A stretch of DNA of 64,000 bases from Streptomyces sp. ISL-96 (GCF_018614035.1 NZ_JAGGPA010000022.1:39552-103551), one strand, 5' to 3'; positions 1 through 9,569 are shown, numbered from the stretch's first letter. Program-made: numbers and translations. The notes: generated by a model not told the origin, from the letters alone.

Positions 1-547
1 TGACCCCGTACAGCAGACCGACCGCCACCGCGTAGGCCACTCCGGTGGTCGGCTGCCGGTGACGTCGGCGGGCTCGCCGTTCCGCGGCCGCGTACAGGAG
101 CAGTCCGGCCGCGAGTGTCGGCAGGCACAGTGCCAGCAGGATGCCCGCGGGCGCGCTGTGGCTGATCTCCTCGCTGCTCCCGTACAGCGAGGACACCACC
201 ATGACCAGTGCCAGCCCGATGACGGCGACCGCGCGCCGCTCACGGCCGGAGGGGCGCTCACCGAGCACCACCGACGAGAGCACCAGCAGGAGGACCAGCC
301 CGGACAGGAACAGACCCTGGGCGGCGGCGATCGGCAGTGTGCGGTAGACGGCCAGTTGGGCGGCGAACCCCAGGGCGAGCACCGTCGCCCCGCAGATCCA
401 CAAGGGCCTGCCGGCCAGCAGGAGCAGGGCCCGGCCCGGCTGTGCGGCACTCAGCGGCGGCATGCCGGCCAGAGCCCGCTTCTCCAGGACGAAGCCGGTG
501 CTGTACAGGACGTTCGCCGCCAGTGCGGCAACCACTCCCCACACCAC
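1..547 (-). CDS. EamA/DMT-family permease, 3' end outside window
   Basis: This is the N-terminal 182 residues of an integral membrane protein running off the left edge. Hydrophobic segments alternate with short polar loops at about residues 1-20, 45-72, 78-97, 106-120 and 134-153, and an LGERP motif follows the third segment, as in drug/metabolite transporters (EamA repeat). The frame opens directly after the TAG stop of the upstream methyltransferase at 551-553. GTG at 547 or the adjacent GTG at 544 is the only reasonable start, so the gene is translationally coupled to the cluster above it. The substrate is unknown; context suggests export or flipping of an envelope glycan precursor. The family call rests on topology and the LGERP motif only. 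Confidence 0.7.
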   Translation of the reverse strand, partial: MVWGVVAALAANVLYSTGFVLEKRALAGMPPLSAAQPGRALLLLAGRPLWICGATVLALGFAAQLAVYRTLPIAAAQGLFLSGLVLLLVLSSVVLGERPSGRERRAVAVIGLALVMVVSSLYGSSEEISHSAPAGILLALCLPTLAAGLLLYAAAERRARRRHRQPTTGVAYAVAVGLLYGV

Positions 548-550
548 GGA

Positions 551-1342
551 CTACACCTTCCTCGCGTGCACCAGGAGGATGGAGGCGAGGGACGGCAGCC
601 GGCAGGCCAAGCGGTCCAGCGGGCGGAGCGGGCGCGGCACGCCGTGGAACGGCGCACCGGCGACCGTCACCACCTCGAACCCGCACGCCGCCACGAACTC
701 ACGCAGCGCGCGTGCCGTGTACAGGCGCAGATGGCCGACCACCTGGCTGCCCGGCCTGCCGTGGATGTGGCGCAGACTCACCTCGGAGAACACCGGCTGG
801 ACTCCGGCGAGCAGCAGCCCGCGGTTGTACCAGGCGGCGAGGTTGGGCGTGGAGAGCATCAGATGTCCCCCGGGGCGCAGCACCCGGTGCAGTTCGTCGA
901 GTGCGCTGTCGGGGTCGACGAGGTGCTCGACGACCTCGCTGAAGAGCACGGCGTCGGCGCTGCCGGAGGCGAACGGCAGCCCACCGCCGGTCAACTCGCC
1001 GCGGACGACATGGCTCAGGCGCGGCGCCGCCCGGCGCAGCGCGCCCTGCGACCAGTCGACTCCCACGATGTGGTGCCCGTTCAGTTCGCGGGCGGCGGTC
1101 GCGGCCGCCGAGCCGTCGCCGCAGCCCACGTCGAGCACGGTCGCAGCCGGGCGGCCGGGCCCGGCGGGCCCGAGCGCATCGGCCAACATCCGGGCCTGGC
1201 GCAGACTACGGGCCTCGCCGGAGGCGACGGGGACGGTGGGGTCCTCGTAGAAATCCTGCAGCCCGGGAACGGGCCTGGCCGGCGAAGGTATCGCCGCCTC
1301 CGGCGATTTCATCGCGGCGGAGCAGTGGGGTGAGCGGGTCAT
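551..1342 (-). CDS. class I SAM-dependent methyltransferase
   Basis: A 263-residue Rossmann-fold methyltransferase. Motif I (LDVGCGDGS) lies at about residues 70-78, the acidic end of strand 2 (GVDWS) near 93-97, motif II with SEVVEHL near 134-140, and the post-II PGG at 157-159, as in Methyltransf_11/UbiE-like enzymes. The start at 1342 is chosen because its ATG overlaps the TGA of the preceding gene (ATGA); an upstream in-frame ATG at 1402 would lie inside that gene. It probably methylates a sugar or lipid-linked intermediate made by the neighbouring glycosyltransferases, but nothing in the sequence fixes the acceptor. Confidence 0.85.
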   Translation of the reverse strand: MTRSPHCSAAMKSPEAAIPSPARPVPGLQDFYEDPTVPVASGEARSLRQARMLADALGPAGPGRPAATVLDVGCGDGSAAATAARELNGHHIVGVDWSQGALRRAAPRLSHVVRGELTGGGLPFASGSADAVLFSEVVEHLVDPDSALDELHRVLRPGGHLMLSTPNLAAWYNRGLLLAGVQPVFSEVSLRHIHGRPGSQVVGHLRLYTARALREFVAACGFEVVTVAGAPFHGVPRPLRPLDRLACRLPSLASILLVHARKV

Positions 1343-2979
1343 GACGGCCTCGCATGGTTCTGCCGGACGGAGCGGGCTCCACCCGGTGTCGGGTCCGGAC
1401 ACCGCGCGTTGCGGTCGTGCGGCCCGCCGGGTCGGCGGGCCTTCCCCGGAGCTCCGGGCGCCTCTGCGTGCGGAGTCGTGGCGTCCGGAGTGGTGGCGTC
1501 CGGAGTGGTGGCATCCGCCTCCGGTACGTCGGCTTCCGGACCAGAACCCCCAGCGTTCGATCCAGGCCGGGTGACCTGTGACGTTGCCGAAAGCGCCTGC
1601 TCGAACAAGCCGGTCAGGTACGCGCCCGACGCGTCACCGAGCAGCGCCCGCGACCAGCGCAGCGTCACATGCAGTCGCCCGCCGGTGGAAGCCGCCGCCA
1701 CGCTCAGCCCGCGCGGCATCCGCGCCGGTGCGGAGAACCACACGGCGTTCGCCCGGCCTGCTTCGCCGAAGTCCAGCGCGTACGGAATGCGCCCGATATT
1801 GGTGACCAGCAACGTCGATGTCCAGGGCGCCGCCGCTCGCCGCGCGCCACGGGTGAGCGTGCCCCGGATCCCGACCGGCAGAAACGGCGCGGTCAACAGG
1901 CTCGTCCCTGGCCCCAGCGGCGCACCGTGGACCGACTTGAGCGCGCGAGTACGCCGAGCGGTGGTGCGTAGCAACCGGGCCACGGCCGCCGGATCCGGCC
2001 GCTCACCGAGCAGCAGGTCCGGGTCGCGCGGGTCCTCGGAGGTCATGGCCACCTCGAGGAGCCGGGTTCCGTTCCCCATCGGCATCTCTCTGCCGCGCGG
2101 ACGGTCGTCGACGGGCATGGTGATCCGCACTGGACCGGCCGGCCGGCCCTGCGAGACGTTCCAGCGGCCCACCATCAGAGACGCAGCGACCAGCAGTTGG
2201 TCGTTGACGGTCCACGGCGCGAGCCCGCCGGACCGACCCACACGCGGCGGAACGGGCAGTTCCGCCTGCAGCATGCCGTTGCCCGCGGCGCGGGTGCGCA
2301 CCGGCTCGGGGCGGGAGTCCGGCGCGATTCGCACAGGCCGCGCGCACACCACGCGGCCCGTGCCGCCGGTCGCGGCCGGCCTCGAGGGGTCCGGCCGAAC
2401 CGGCCCGGCGACGGGGAGAGCGGCCGAGCCGCCGTACTGCTCCGCGGTCGTGGCGAGCACCCGCAGCCCGGACCCTGCGTCGAGGGCCGTGTGATGCATC
2501 GTCAGCAGCAGCACGCTCCGGGTCGCCCCCGGCACGCCCGCCTCCGGCAGCTCACCGGCGGCCGTTCCCCCGTCCACCTCGATGACTTCCAGGCGCATCG
2601 GCGGCGACAGGGCCAGTGATGGGCATTCCGTCAGGGCCCGCGCGCGGGCGCGGCCCAACGCGTCGGGTCCCGGCCGCGCGAAGCTCACCGGGTCACTGTC
2701 CGGTTCGCCGGTCAGCTCCCAGACGAAGGACTGCCGGTGCCGGCGGCCGGGCACTTCCCGCATCAGCACCCGGGGGTGCATCAGCAATGCCCGCCGGAAC
2801 GCGGTCCGCAACCGTGCCGGGTCCAGCCGTCCGGGCAGATGGACTTCGATGTGTACGGTCTCCGGCTCGTCGTCACTGACGCAGTGCCGCGACACCTCAT
2901 CGGTGGCCGGAAAGGGAATCCGGACCCCGCCGGGAGAGGTTGAGGCCCCCCTCCCGGCGGCGGTCCACGACGAGGTCAT
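1339..2979 (-). CDS. condensation-domain-like acyltransferase
   Basis: A 546-residue protein of the chloramphenicol-acetyltransferase/condensation superfamily. It has the active-site motif HHTALDA at residues 162-168 (HHxxxD; the usual following Gly is Ala) and a later acceptor-half segment around residues 260-300 (DDRPRGREM). Free-standing condensation-like proteins of this kind include PapA-type acyltransferases, which transfer acyl groups to sugars or lipids. The last 75 residues are a disordered tail rich in Pro, Thr and Asp with three copies of DATTP encoded by a 15-bp tandem repeat. It overlaps both neighbours by 4 bp (ATGA), so it is made with the AftD-like protein upstream and the methyltransferase downstream. 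Acylation of the cluster's glycan is inference. Confidence 0.7.
   Translation of the reverse strand: MTSSWTAAGRGASTSPGGVRIPFPATDEVSRHCVSDDEPETVHIEVHLPGRLDPARLRTAFRRALLMHPRVLMREVPGRRHRQSFVWELTGEPDSDPVSFARPGPDALGRARARALTECPSLALSPPMRLEVIEVDGGTAAGELPEAGVPGATRSVLLLTMHHTALDAGSGLRVLATTAEQYGGSAALPVAGPVRPDPSRPAATGGTGRVVCARPVRIAPDSRPEPVRTRAAGNGMLQAELPVPPRVGRSGGLAPWTVNDQLLVAASLMVGRWNVSQGRPAGPVRITMPVDDRPRGREMPMGNGTRLLEVAMTSEDPRDPDLLLGERPDPAAVARLLRTTARRTRALKSVHGAPLGPGTSLLTAPFLPVGIRGTLTRGARRAAAPWTSTLLVTNIGRIPYALDFGEAGRANAVWFSAPARMPRGLSVAAASTGGRLHVTLRWSRALLGDASGAYLTGLFEQALSATSQVTRPGSNAGGSGPEADVPEADATTPDATTPDATTPHAEAPGAPGKARRPGGPHDRNARCPDPTPGGARSVRQNHARPS
1471..1515. repeat. 15-bp tandem repeat, three copies, in frame
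   Basis: Three consecutive copies of CGGAGT-(C/G)-GTGGCGTC lie at 1471-1485, 1486-1500 and 1501-1515; the third has one further mismatch. The unit length keeps frame and produces the DATTP repeats near the C-terminus of the condensation-like protein, so copy number can change without destroying the gene. Confidence 0.85.
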
Positions 2980-5900
2980 GACGGGTCACCGCGTCCTGGA
3001 TGCCGAGGGAGCGGCTCAGTCCGGTCCCCGGCGCTCGTGCTTCCCTGCCGGGCCGTGACCACCGGTCCGGTTACGGGCGCGCCGCCGTCTCTTTCCGGTG
3101 CGCCGCCGTCGCCGTCGCTTTCCGGCGCGTCGCCGCCGCCGTCGCTTTTCCGACCGGCGGTCGCCGGGCTTACCGCCGTCACCAAGGCGGCGGACAGGGC
3201 CACCAGTGCCAGTACCTGGGCGAAGGCGCTGAACGCGCCTTGTCCGTCGGCGGCCGGCTCCCCGGCGCCGGCGGCCGCGACGATGCCCGCTGCGGCCATC
3301 GCCACCGCGGCGGTCGGCACCAGGACGGCCGGCCGGAACCGGGCCGCCACGGCGAGTACGGGCACCACCAGGGCCAGCGGACCCGCCGCCACCGCGACGA
3401 CGGCGGTCAGCGCCAGCGTCCCGAGCAGCATCCTGGGTGCCGCCGGTTCAGGCAGCTCCTCGTCGGCGGCGCCGGCGTTGCGCCTGCGGCCCACGAAGGC
3501 CAGTGCGGCCAGCGCGGCGAGCGCGAGCACACCGCCGATCAGGGCGGCCCGGTACGGCCCGGAGGGCTCGAACTCCAGGTTCACGGTGCCGGACGCCCCG
3601 GCCGGGACCACCCAGGCCTGCTGCCAGCCGTCGAGCCGCACCGACTCCAGCTCCGTACCGTCCAGGGTGGCCTTCCAGCCGTCGTTGGCGTTCTCGTAGG
3701 TCTGCAGGTACGTGGCCTCGCCGGAGCCGGCCGACACCGACACGGTCCGCCTGTCGTCGGTCCACTGGGTGACGACGGCCTCGCGTTCCGCCGCTCCCGC
3801 GATCTTCTGCGGGGTGCCCCGGGTCAGCGTGACGTCGGTGATCGCCAGCGGACCCGCATCACCCGCCTCCACCTCGTGTTTTCCGGCCGGAAGGTTCAGG
3901 GTGCCGTCCTTTTCGTCTCCTGCGCAGAGTGCGACGGTGACGGGACGCCGCTCGGTGAGGTCCCGTACCGCTCCGGATGCCTTCGTCTTGTGCAGGACAC
4001 CGCCGACGGCAAGGTCCGGGCCCTCACCGCACGGCAGCGAGAAGCGCGCGGACGGCTTCGGAGGCGGCACCCGCAGGTCGGCCAGCGCGGGTACGTGGAC
4101 CTCACTGAGCCCGACCGGCAGCTGCAACTGCGCGTCCGCCACCGGATTGTGGACGGTGAGCGGGGCGACCCTGCTGACGGTGATGTCGAGCCGGTTCGTC
4201 TCGATCTCCGGGAAGCGCACCCGCCCGTTCTCGTCCACATCAGCTGTCGCGGCGCCGTGCGGCGAGCTGATCAGCACCTGCTCGGGCCGGGTGGACACCC
4301 CGCCCGCCGGCGCCAGGACGATCTCGTCGACCTTCTCCTTCTTGGGCCAGCTCAGGTGGACGACCGGCCGGTCGCCCGCGATCCAGGCGGTCGTCAGATC
4401 ACCGTCGACCAGGTTGCGGGCGCTGAGCGACATGCCGTTGCGGCTGGTGGAGTCCGCGGAGGCCGTCAGCCGGTTCTTCGAACCCGGGGCCGAACGGTCC
4501 AGCAGTTCGTCCAACGGGCCTCCGGGCACGGCGACGGCTCGCGCCGACACCTTGTACTCGCCCGCTTCCCGGGTGCTGAACTGCCGGTGCAGTCCCACCT
4601 CGGCCGATACGGGCGACAAGCCGCCCGCGTCGGTGCCGCGGTGCAGGGAGTACACGGTCGCCGCCGCGTCGGTGCGCTTCGCGTCGGCGGGCAGCGCCAG
4701 CATGCGCGTCACCTGCACGTCCGGGATCGACACCTCGGAGAAGCCGGCCCCGGTCAGGCCCGGCCGCGCCTGCTGCGCGGCAAGGACGGTGATCTTCATC
4801 CAGGAGGCCTCGCCGGCGGGCGCCTCGACGGTCTGCGGCAGGCCGTTCGTCTGGAGCGGGCTGTCGGCCGAACCGCGGTCGGTCTCGATCCGCACCCGCG
4901 TGGGCGCGGCGCGCATGCTGTCGCCCGGCAGGGGCGTCAGCTGGATGGAGGCCGGGACGTCGGTCGGCCCGGAGAAGTCCACCTTGAGCCACTGACCGGC
5001 CGGCTTGCCCGGGCTCCCCTCGGCCCACGCGGTGTCCGGGTTGCCGTCGAAGGCGTTCACCGGGTCGTACTGCGGCAGGTGGAACAGCCAGTTACCGCTG
5101 CTGGAGGCCGTCACGGACGTCGCACCGCGCAGGTGGGCCGTCGTCTGGTGACCGGTGCCCTCCGACGGCAGGATCTGCCTGGGCTTCTCGCCCGGGTTCT
5201 GGAGGCTGCCGGAGTGATTGCGCTCATCCGGGGTGTACGTGTACGAGGTGTTGTTGTTGACCAGTCCGAACCGGGTGTCGGCTCGGCGCAGCCCGTCCGC
5301 GACGGCCTTCACCGGTGCGGTGACGCCCTTGGGCAAACTGTCCCCGGCCAGCACGGCCGGCCGGTCGGCCATCGAGGGATCGGCCGACAGCTGGAGCAGC
5401 GCCTCGGGTCCGCCACTGACCACGGCCGTGTCGGCCGCGGCCGACACACCGACCCTGCCGGGACGCCTGTCGCGGTCCTGGGGCTGATAGATCTCCACGG
5501 ACTGGAGCCGCGGATACAGCCCCTGCACCTGGAGCGGGGTGTCGGCGGCGATGCGCCCGCCGGTCACGAGCGGGCCGAACCCGGCGACCTTCCTGTAGCC
5601 GGAGGATTCCAGGGTCCGTTTCACCGTCTGCGGCGGTACATATCCGATCTGGTCGGGGTCGAGGTCGTTACGCACGACCACTTCGTGCATGCCGGCCCGT
5701 GCCAGGTACGCCTGAAGGCCCGGGACCTCGGTGCCGGACAGCAGCGCCTGCTCGACGGCGTCCGTCGCACGGCGTGAGCCGGGTGTACCGAAGGGGACGA
5801 AGTCACGCTGTGCCCAGGGCGTTTCGGCCAGCACGTCAAACGGCTGGTCGATGGGGGAACCCCAGGTGTAGATGCCGTGCGCCGTCGCCGGTACGACCAT

Positions 5901-7286
5901 GGCCCGGCTGTTCGGGGCGTTGTCCTTGAGCCAGCCGGCTGCCTTCTCCCAGTGGGTGGGCAGCTTGGTGAAGGCGCCGGGCTGCAGGATCGAGCCGTTG
6001 AGGTACGGCAGGGCCAGGCCGGGCAGTACCAGCACTGCCGCCACCGCGGGCGCCCAGCGGCGACCGGGAAGTGCGCGAGGACTTCTGCTCACGGAGAGCA
6101 CAGCCGTCAGGTGGGCCAGTCCGAGGGCGAGCGCGAGGGCCAGTCCCGGCTGGAACTTGTAGATGTTGCGGAAGGGCTTCAGCGACCCGTTCAGCCAGTC
6201 CTGCACGACACCGTGGAACGGACCGCCGAAGGCGCCGCCGTACCCCGCCAGCGTGATCAGGACGACGCCCATGACGGTCAGCAGCAGCCAGCGGCGCTCC
6301 GGGAGGTCCCGGCGGGCCAGGCCCGCCAGTCCCAGGGCCGCGGCGAACGCCGAACCGAGGACGGTGATGGCGGAGGCCGCGACGGTCCAGCCGGCGGGCA
6401 ACCACGCCTCACCGAAGTGGAGATACGCCACCCAGTTGCCGGCGCCGCGCAGCAGCTCGGTCGCGGACATGGTGGCGGTGGTGGTGTCGGCCTGCTCGAC
6501 GTACGGCATGAAGTTCTCGCCGTGGATGGCGAACAGGAGCAGCGGCACCACCCACCACACGGTGGCCAGCACGACGCCCGGTATCCACCAGCCCAGCAGG
6601 GCGCGCCGGCGCCGGCCGGCCGGGCGGCTGAGCAGGTACAGACCCACGGGGAGCAGCGAGGCCAGCGTCGAGGCGGCGTTCACACCCCCCATGAAGGGGA
6701 TCAGCATGGCCGAACGCGCGGCGGCCGTACGGGGGCTCAGCGCCGCGGAGGTCAGCGGCAGCAGCACCCAGGGCAGCAGGGCACCGGGCAGCGCCGCGGC
6801 GGAGGTCGAGCCGATGACGATGGTGAAGGTGGGCCACAGCGCGTACACCACCGCACCGAGCAACCGGGTCGCGGGCGTGCCCACGCGCAGCCGTTCGGCG
6901 AGCCTGAGCGCACCCCAGAAGGCGGCTGTCACGATGATCGACAGCCAGAGCCGCTCGGCCAGCCACACCGGCACCTGGAGCAGGTCCGTGAGCGCGTAGT
7001 AGGGGAGCGCGGGGAAGGCGTAGCCGATGTACTGGTTGGCTATGCCGCCGAGGCCCATGTTGCCGTTCCACAGCGAACCGAGGTCGCCGAGGAAGCGCCA
7101 GGGGTCGAGGGCGACACCGAGCTTGGTCTCGAACGTCATCTTCCCCGGTGACACCGCGAGGAAGCACACCAGCACGACGGCCCAGAAGCCGAACAGCAGG
7201 CGTCGTCCCCGCGGCGCCCGGGACGCCTCGGACGGCGTCGGGCCGGGCTGCGGCGCCCGGGTGGGCGCCTGGACCGTAGTGGTCAT
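2976..7286 (-). CDS. AftD-like alpha-(1->3)-arabinofuranosyltransferase family protein (DUF3367)
   Basis: A 1436-residue membrane protein. The N-terminal third (residues ~28-430) holds about a dozen hydrophobic segments and an acidic first loop (ALDPWRFLGD), the layout of a GT-C lipid-phospho-sugar-dependent transferase. The middle is extracytoplasmic, with two F5/8-type-C-like (discoidin) carbohydrate-binding modules recognisable from NAFDGNPDTAW (~745) and NLVDGDLTTAW (~962). Three or so membrane helices return at ~1250-1365, then a disordered Gly/Asp tail. Length and order match the mycobacterial AftD family. Streptomyces is not known for a mycobacterial arabinogalactan, so the acceptor here is unlikely to be that polymer. 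It overlaps the condensation-like gene by 4 bp. Confidence 0.8.
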   Translation of the reverse strand: MTTTVQAPTRAPQPGPTPSEASRAPRGRRLLFGFWAVVLVCFLAVSPGKMTFETKLGVALDPWRFLGDLGSLWNGNMGLGGIANQYIGYAFPALPYYALTDLLQVPVWLAERLWLSIIVTAAFWGALRLAERLRVGTPATRLLGAVVYALWPTFTIVIGSTSAAALPGALLPWVLLPLTSAALSPRTAAARSAMLIPFMGGVNAASTLASLLPVGLYLLSRPAGRRRRALLGWWIPGVVLATVWWVVPLLLFAIHGENFMPYVEQADTTTATMSATELLRGAGNWVAYLHFGEAWLPAGWTVAASAITVLGSAFAAALGLAGLARRDLPERRWLLLTVMGVVLITLAGYGGAFGGPFHGVVQDWLNGSLKPFRNIYKFQPGLALALALGLAHLTAVLSVSRSPRALPGRRWAPAVAAVLVLPGLALPYLNGSILQPGAFTKLPTHWEKAAGWLKDNAPNSRAMVVPATAHGIYTWGSPIDQPFDVLAETPWAQRDFVPFGTPGSRRATDAVEQALLSGTEVPGLQAYLARAGMHEVVVRNDLDPDQIGYVPPQTVKRTLESSGYRKVAGFGPLVTGGRIAADTPLQVQGLYPRLQSVEIYQPQDRDRRPGRVGVSAAADTAVVSGGPEALLQLSADPSMADRPAVLAGDSLPKGVTAPVKAVADGLRRADTRFGLVNNNTSYTYTPDERNHSGSLQNPGEKPRQILPSEGTGHQTTAHLRGATSVTASSSGNWLFHLPQYDPVNAFDGNPDTAWAEGSPGKPAGQWLKVDFSGPTDVPASIQLTPLPGDSMRAAPTRVRIETDRGSADSPLQTNGLPQTVEAPAGEASWMKITVLAAQQARPGLTGAGFSEVSIPDVQVTRMLALPADAKRTDAAATVYSLHRGTDAGGLSPVSAEVGLHRQFSTREAGEYKVSARAVAVPGGPLDELLDRSAPGSKNRLTASADSTSRNGMSLSARNLVDGDLTTAWIAGDRPVVHLSWPKKEKVDEIVLAPAGGVSTRPEQVLISSPHGAATADVDENGRVRFPEIETNRLDITVSRVAPLTVHNPVADAQLQLPVGLSEVHVPALADLRVPPPKPSARFSLPCGEGPDLAVGGVLHKTKASGAVRDLTERRPVTVALCAGDEKDGTLNLPAGKHEVEAGDAGPLAITDVTLTRGTPQKIAGAAEREAVVTQWTDDRRTVSVSAGSGEATYLQTYENANDGWKATLDGTELESVRLDGWQQAWVVPAGASGTVNLEFEPSGPYRAALIGGVLALAALAALAFVGRRRNAGAADEELPEPAAPRMLLGTLALTAVVAVAAGPLALVVPVLAVAARFRPAVLVPTAAVAMAAAGIVAAAGAGEPAADGQGAFSAFAQVLALVALSAALVTAVSPATAGRKSDGGGDAPESDGDGGAPERDGGAPVTGPVVTARQGSTSAGDRTEPLPRHPGRGDPS

Positions 7287-7308
7287 GACCGTTCCTCGCT
7301 TCGCTTGC

Positions 7309-7986
7309 TCATGGGCTTCGCCTGAGAATCAGCAGCAGATTCCAGGTGGCGATCTCGCGGAGTCCCGGCACCCGGGTGATCGTGCTCGCGAAGAATGGCC
7401 AGTAACGGGACCGCGCCGTGACGACCTGCACGTCGTCACGGCCGCGGACGTGCCGCAGGGTGGGACCGATGTGGACGGGAAACAGGTTTTCGCCGAGGGT
7501 GTGCTTGGCCTCGCGACCGGTGCGCCGTTCGTAGCGATCGCGGGCCCGGCCGGCCCCGAGGTAGTGCCACGGCGCTGTCTCGTGACCTCCCCAGGGGGAG
7601 AGCCAGTTGGTGAACGACAGATAGATCAGTCCGCCGGGGCTGGTGACCCGCACCATCTCGCTGATGAAGGTCTGCGGGTCCGCCACGTGCTCCAGCACAT
7701 TGGACGAGAAGCACACGTCCGCCGCGCCGTCGACGAGCGGCAGCAGGTATCCGTCGGCGAGCACCGCGTCCTCGGTCACCGTGCCGCGGGCGCTCAGCTC
7801 CCGCAGGTCGGGTTCGAACAGGTAGCTCCGCGCGCCGCGGCGGCGGAACTCCTCGGTGAAGTGGCCGCTGCCGCCGCCGATGTCGACGACGATCTTGCCG
7901 GGCAGGTCGATGTGACGTGCCACTTGCGCGACCGAGTCACGGGCGAGCAGGGTGTAGCACCGCTCGGGGTCGCTCTGTTCGCGCAT
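7309..7986 (-). CDS. class I SAM-dependent methyltransferase
   Basis: From ATG 7986 the protein has 225 residues with motif I VVDIGGGSGHF (~33-43), FEPD after strand 2, and SSNVLEHV plus SPGG further on: a Methyltransf_11-type fold. The frame stays open upstream to the stop of the glycosyltransferase (8065-8067), and the 24 upstream codons read like protein (SAYKDPSLRRS). No ATG, GTG or TTG exists there, but an ATT at 8058-8056 sits 8 nt after a GGAGGT, so the true start may be this rare codon, giving 249 residues. It lies between a GT4 enzyme and the AftD-like protein and probably decorates the same glycan. Confidence 0.85.
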   Translation of the reverse strand: MREQSDPERCYTLLARDSVAQVARHIDLPGKIVVDIGGGSGHFTEEFRRRGARSYLFEPDLRELSARGTVTEDAVLADGYLLPLVDGAADVCFSSNVLEHVADPQTFISEMVRVTSPGGLIYLSFTNWLSPWGGHETAPWHYLGAGRARDRYERRTGREAKHTLGENLFPVHIGPTLRHVRGRDDVQVVTARSRYWPFFASTITRVPGLREIATWNLLLILRRSP

Positions 7987-8064
7987 GAACGCCCGGAAGA
8001 GGGTGGCCGATCGCCGCAGCGACGGATCCTTGTACGCGCTTTCGGTGACCTCAGGAATGGCCGC

Positions 8065-9270
8065 TCACCTCCCGCGTCCCGGGGCGGAGGCGAGCGCAGC
8101 GGCTTCTGCGGCGACAGCCTGGAACTGACGGACCGTGGATCTCCAGCGGAAGCGCTTGGCGCGACGCGCGGCGGCACGTCCCATGGCTGCGCGCCGGTGG
8201 GCACTGAGGGACAGCGCGCACCACGCGGCGGCGAAGGAACTCTCGCCCCGGGCCAGTACCCCGGTCTTCCCGTCCTCGATGGAGTCGCACAGGCCCGGTA
8301 TGTCGAAACCGACCGCGGGGGTGGCCCGGGCGGCTGCCTCGGTGACGACCAGCCCCCAGCCCTCGACGAGGGAGGGGTGCAAGAGCAGCCACGCCTCGCA
8401 CATCAGCCGGTGCTTCTCGTCCTCCGACACCCGGCCGGCGAATGTCACACCGGGGCCGGCCATGGCTTCCAGCCGCTCGCGTTCGGGGCCGTCACCGACG
8501 ATGACGAGCCGACCGCCGGTGACCGGACGGACCCGCTCCCACAGCCGCAGGAGCAGATCGATGCGCTTGTACTCGACCAGCCGGCCGACGGCCAGGAACA
8601 GCGGTTCCTTCGCTTCGGGCAGCAGCGGGCCGGGGTCTTCGACGCCGTTGTTGACGATCCGGATGCGGTCCGCGGCCACGCCGATGCCGCGCAGCTCGGA
8701 GGCGGTCGACTCGGAGACGGCCACCATCAGGTTGTCGCGGTGAGTGCCTGCCAGCGCCCAGTGCTCCAGCCTGCGGCCGAGCCGGGCCGCCGGGCCCGGA
8801 TAACGCATCTGCCAAAGGTCGGTGTGCACATGGTTGACCAGGCACAACGTCGGTCCGCGGTGCCACAGCGGCGCCAGGTACGGCATGCCGTTGCACACCT
8901 CGACCAGCAGGTCGCACTCGCCGACCTCACGGGCGAAGGTCTTCCTGGCGCGCAGGAAGTGTCCCGCGTCGCCGCCTGCGGAGACCACTCGGTAGTCGCG
9001 TTCGGCGGCCGGGCCGCCACACACGAGCGTGACCTCGTGGCCGTCGGCGGTCAGACCGCCGGCTATCCGGTCGATGAGCAGTTCCGAGCCGCCGGCGGCC
9101 TGGTTGCCCAGGTCGCGTCGGGCGAGGAAGGTGATCCGGCGCGGCAGAGGTTCCGCGACGGGTGCGATGTGGGGGTCGAAGGCGAGCGAGTCGGTGACTC
9201 GGCCGCCGGGGCGCGCTTGAGCGGGGGAGTCCTCCTGGCCGGAGGCCAGAGCGGACGCGTGCTGGGGCAT
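8065..9270 (-). CDS. GT4-family glycosyltransferase
   Basis: A 401-residue GT-B enzyme. The N-terminal domain contains GGSELLIDRI (the GG-x-E donor-side loop) and the C-terminal domain has AVGRLVEYKR, VGDGPERERLE and the EX7E motif EGWGLVVTE, which contacts the nucleotide-sugar in GT4 enzymes. No signal peptide or membrane segment is seen, so it works on the cytoplasmic face. It is the first gene of the leftward cluster; its upstream gap is the probable promoter region for the glycosyltransferase, methyltransferase, AftD-like, condensation-like, methyltransferase and permease series. Confidence 0.9.
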   Translation of the reverse strand: MPQHASALASGQEDSPAQARPGGRVTDSLAFDPHIAPVAEPLPRRITFLARRDLGNQAAGGSELLIDRIAGGLTADGHEVTLVCGGPAAERDYRVVSAGGDAGHFLRARKTFAREVGECDLLVEVCNGMPYLAPLWHRGPTLCLVNHVHTDLWQMRYPGPAARLGRRLEHWALAGTHRDNLMVAVSESTASELRGIGVAADRIRIVNNGVEDPGPLLPEAKEPLFLAVGRLVEYKRIDLLLRLWERVRPVTGGRLVIVGDGPERERLEAMAGPGVTFAGRVSEDEKHRLMCEAWLLLHPSLVEGWGLVVTEAAARATPAVGFDIPGLCDSIEDGKTGVLARGESSFAAAWCALSLSAHRRAAMGRAAARRAKRFRWRSTVRQFQAVAAEAAALASAPGRGR

Positions 9271-9569
9271 AGAGGTGCTCCGACTCGGCGGGCTGCGGGG
9301 AGAGGCGGGTGAGGGATTGCCGGGCTTCCGGGGGTGAAGCGCTGGGCTGGTGCGGAGTGCGGGTACTGCCGTTATTGCGGCGACGGTGCCGACCGGGTGC
9401 GCTCGATGGGTGAGCGAGTACCGGGCCGGTGGCGGACTCCTGGGAGTGGGAGTCGGCTCAAACCGGAATGATTTGTTTCTACTGCGGGGTAACCCAAGTG
9501 TTCGTTCGAGTGATTCGTTCCACTACGCACGCGGGTGACAAGTTTGGTCTGATCGGCGGCCAGCTTTTA
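9271..9569. other. non-coding gap upstream of the glycan cluster
   Basis: A gap of 299 bp with no coding frame. The part nearest the DUF3068 gene (about 9460-9570) is noticeably AT-richer than its surroundings and contains repeated TTCGTTC/GATTCGTTC words. It must carry the promoter of the leftward cluster, but no pair of -35/-10 boxes with good spacing was convincing. Confidence 0.4.

Noticed and set aside
3000..5777. 925-residue plus-strand frame
   Set aside because: Antisense to the AftD-like gene, with Arg/Gly/His-rich composition and no motifs; typical high-GC shadow. The same holds for 5877-7151 and 7027-9312.
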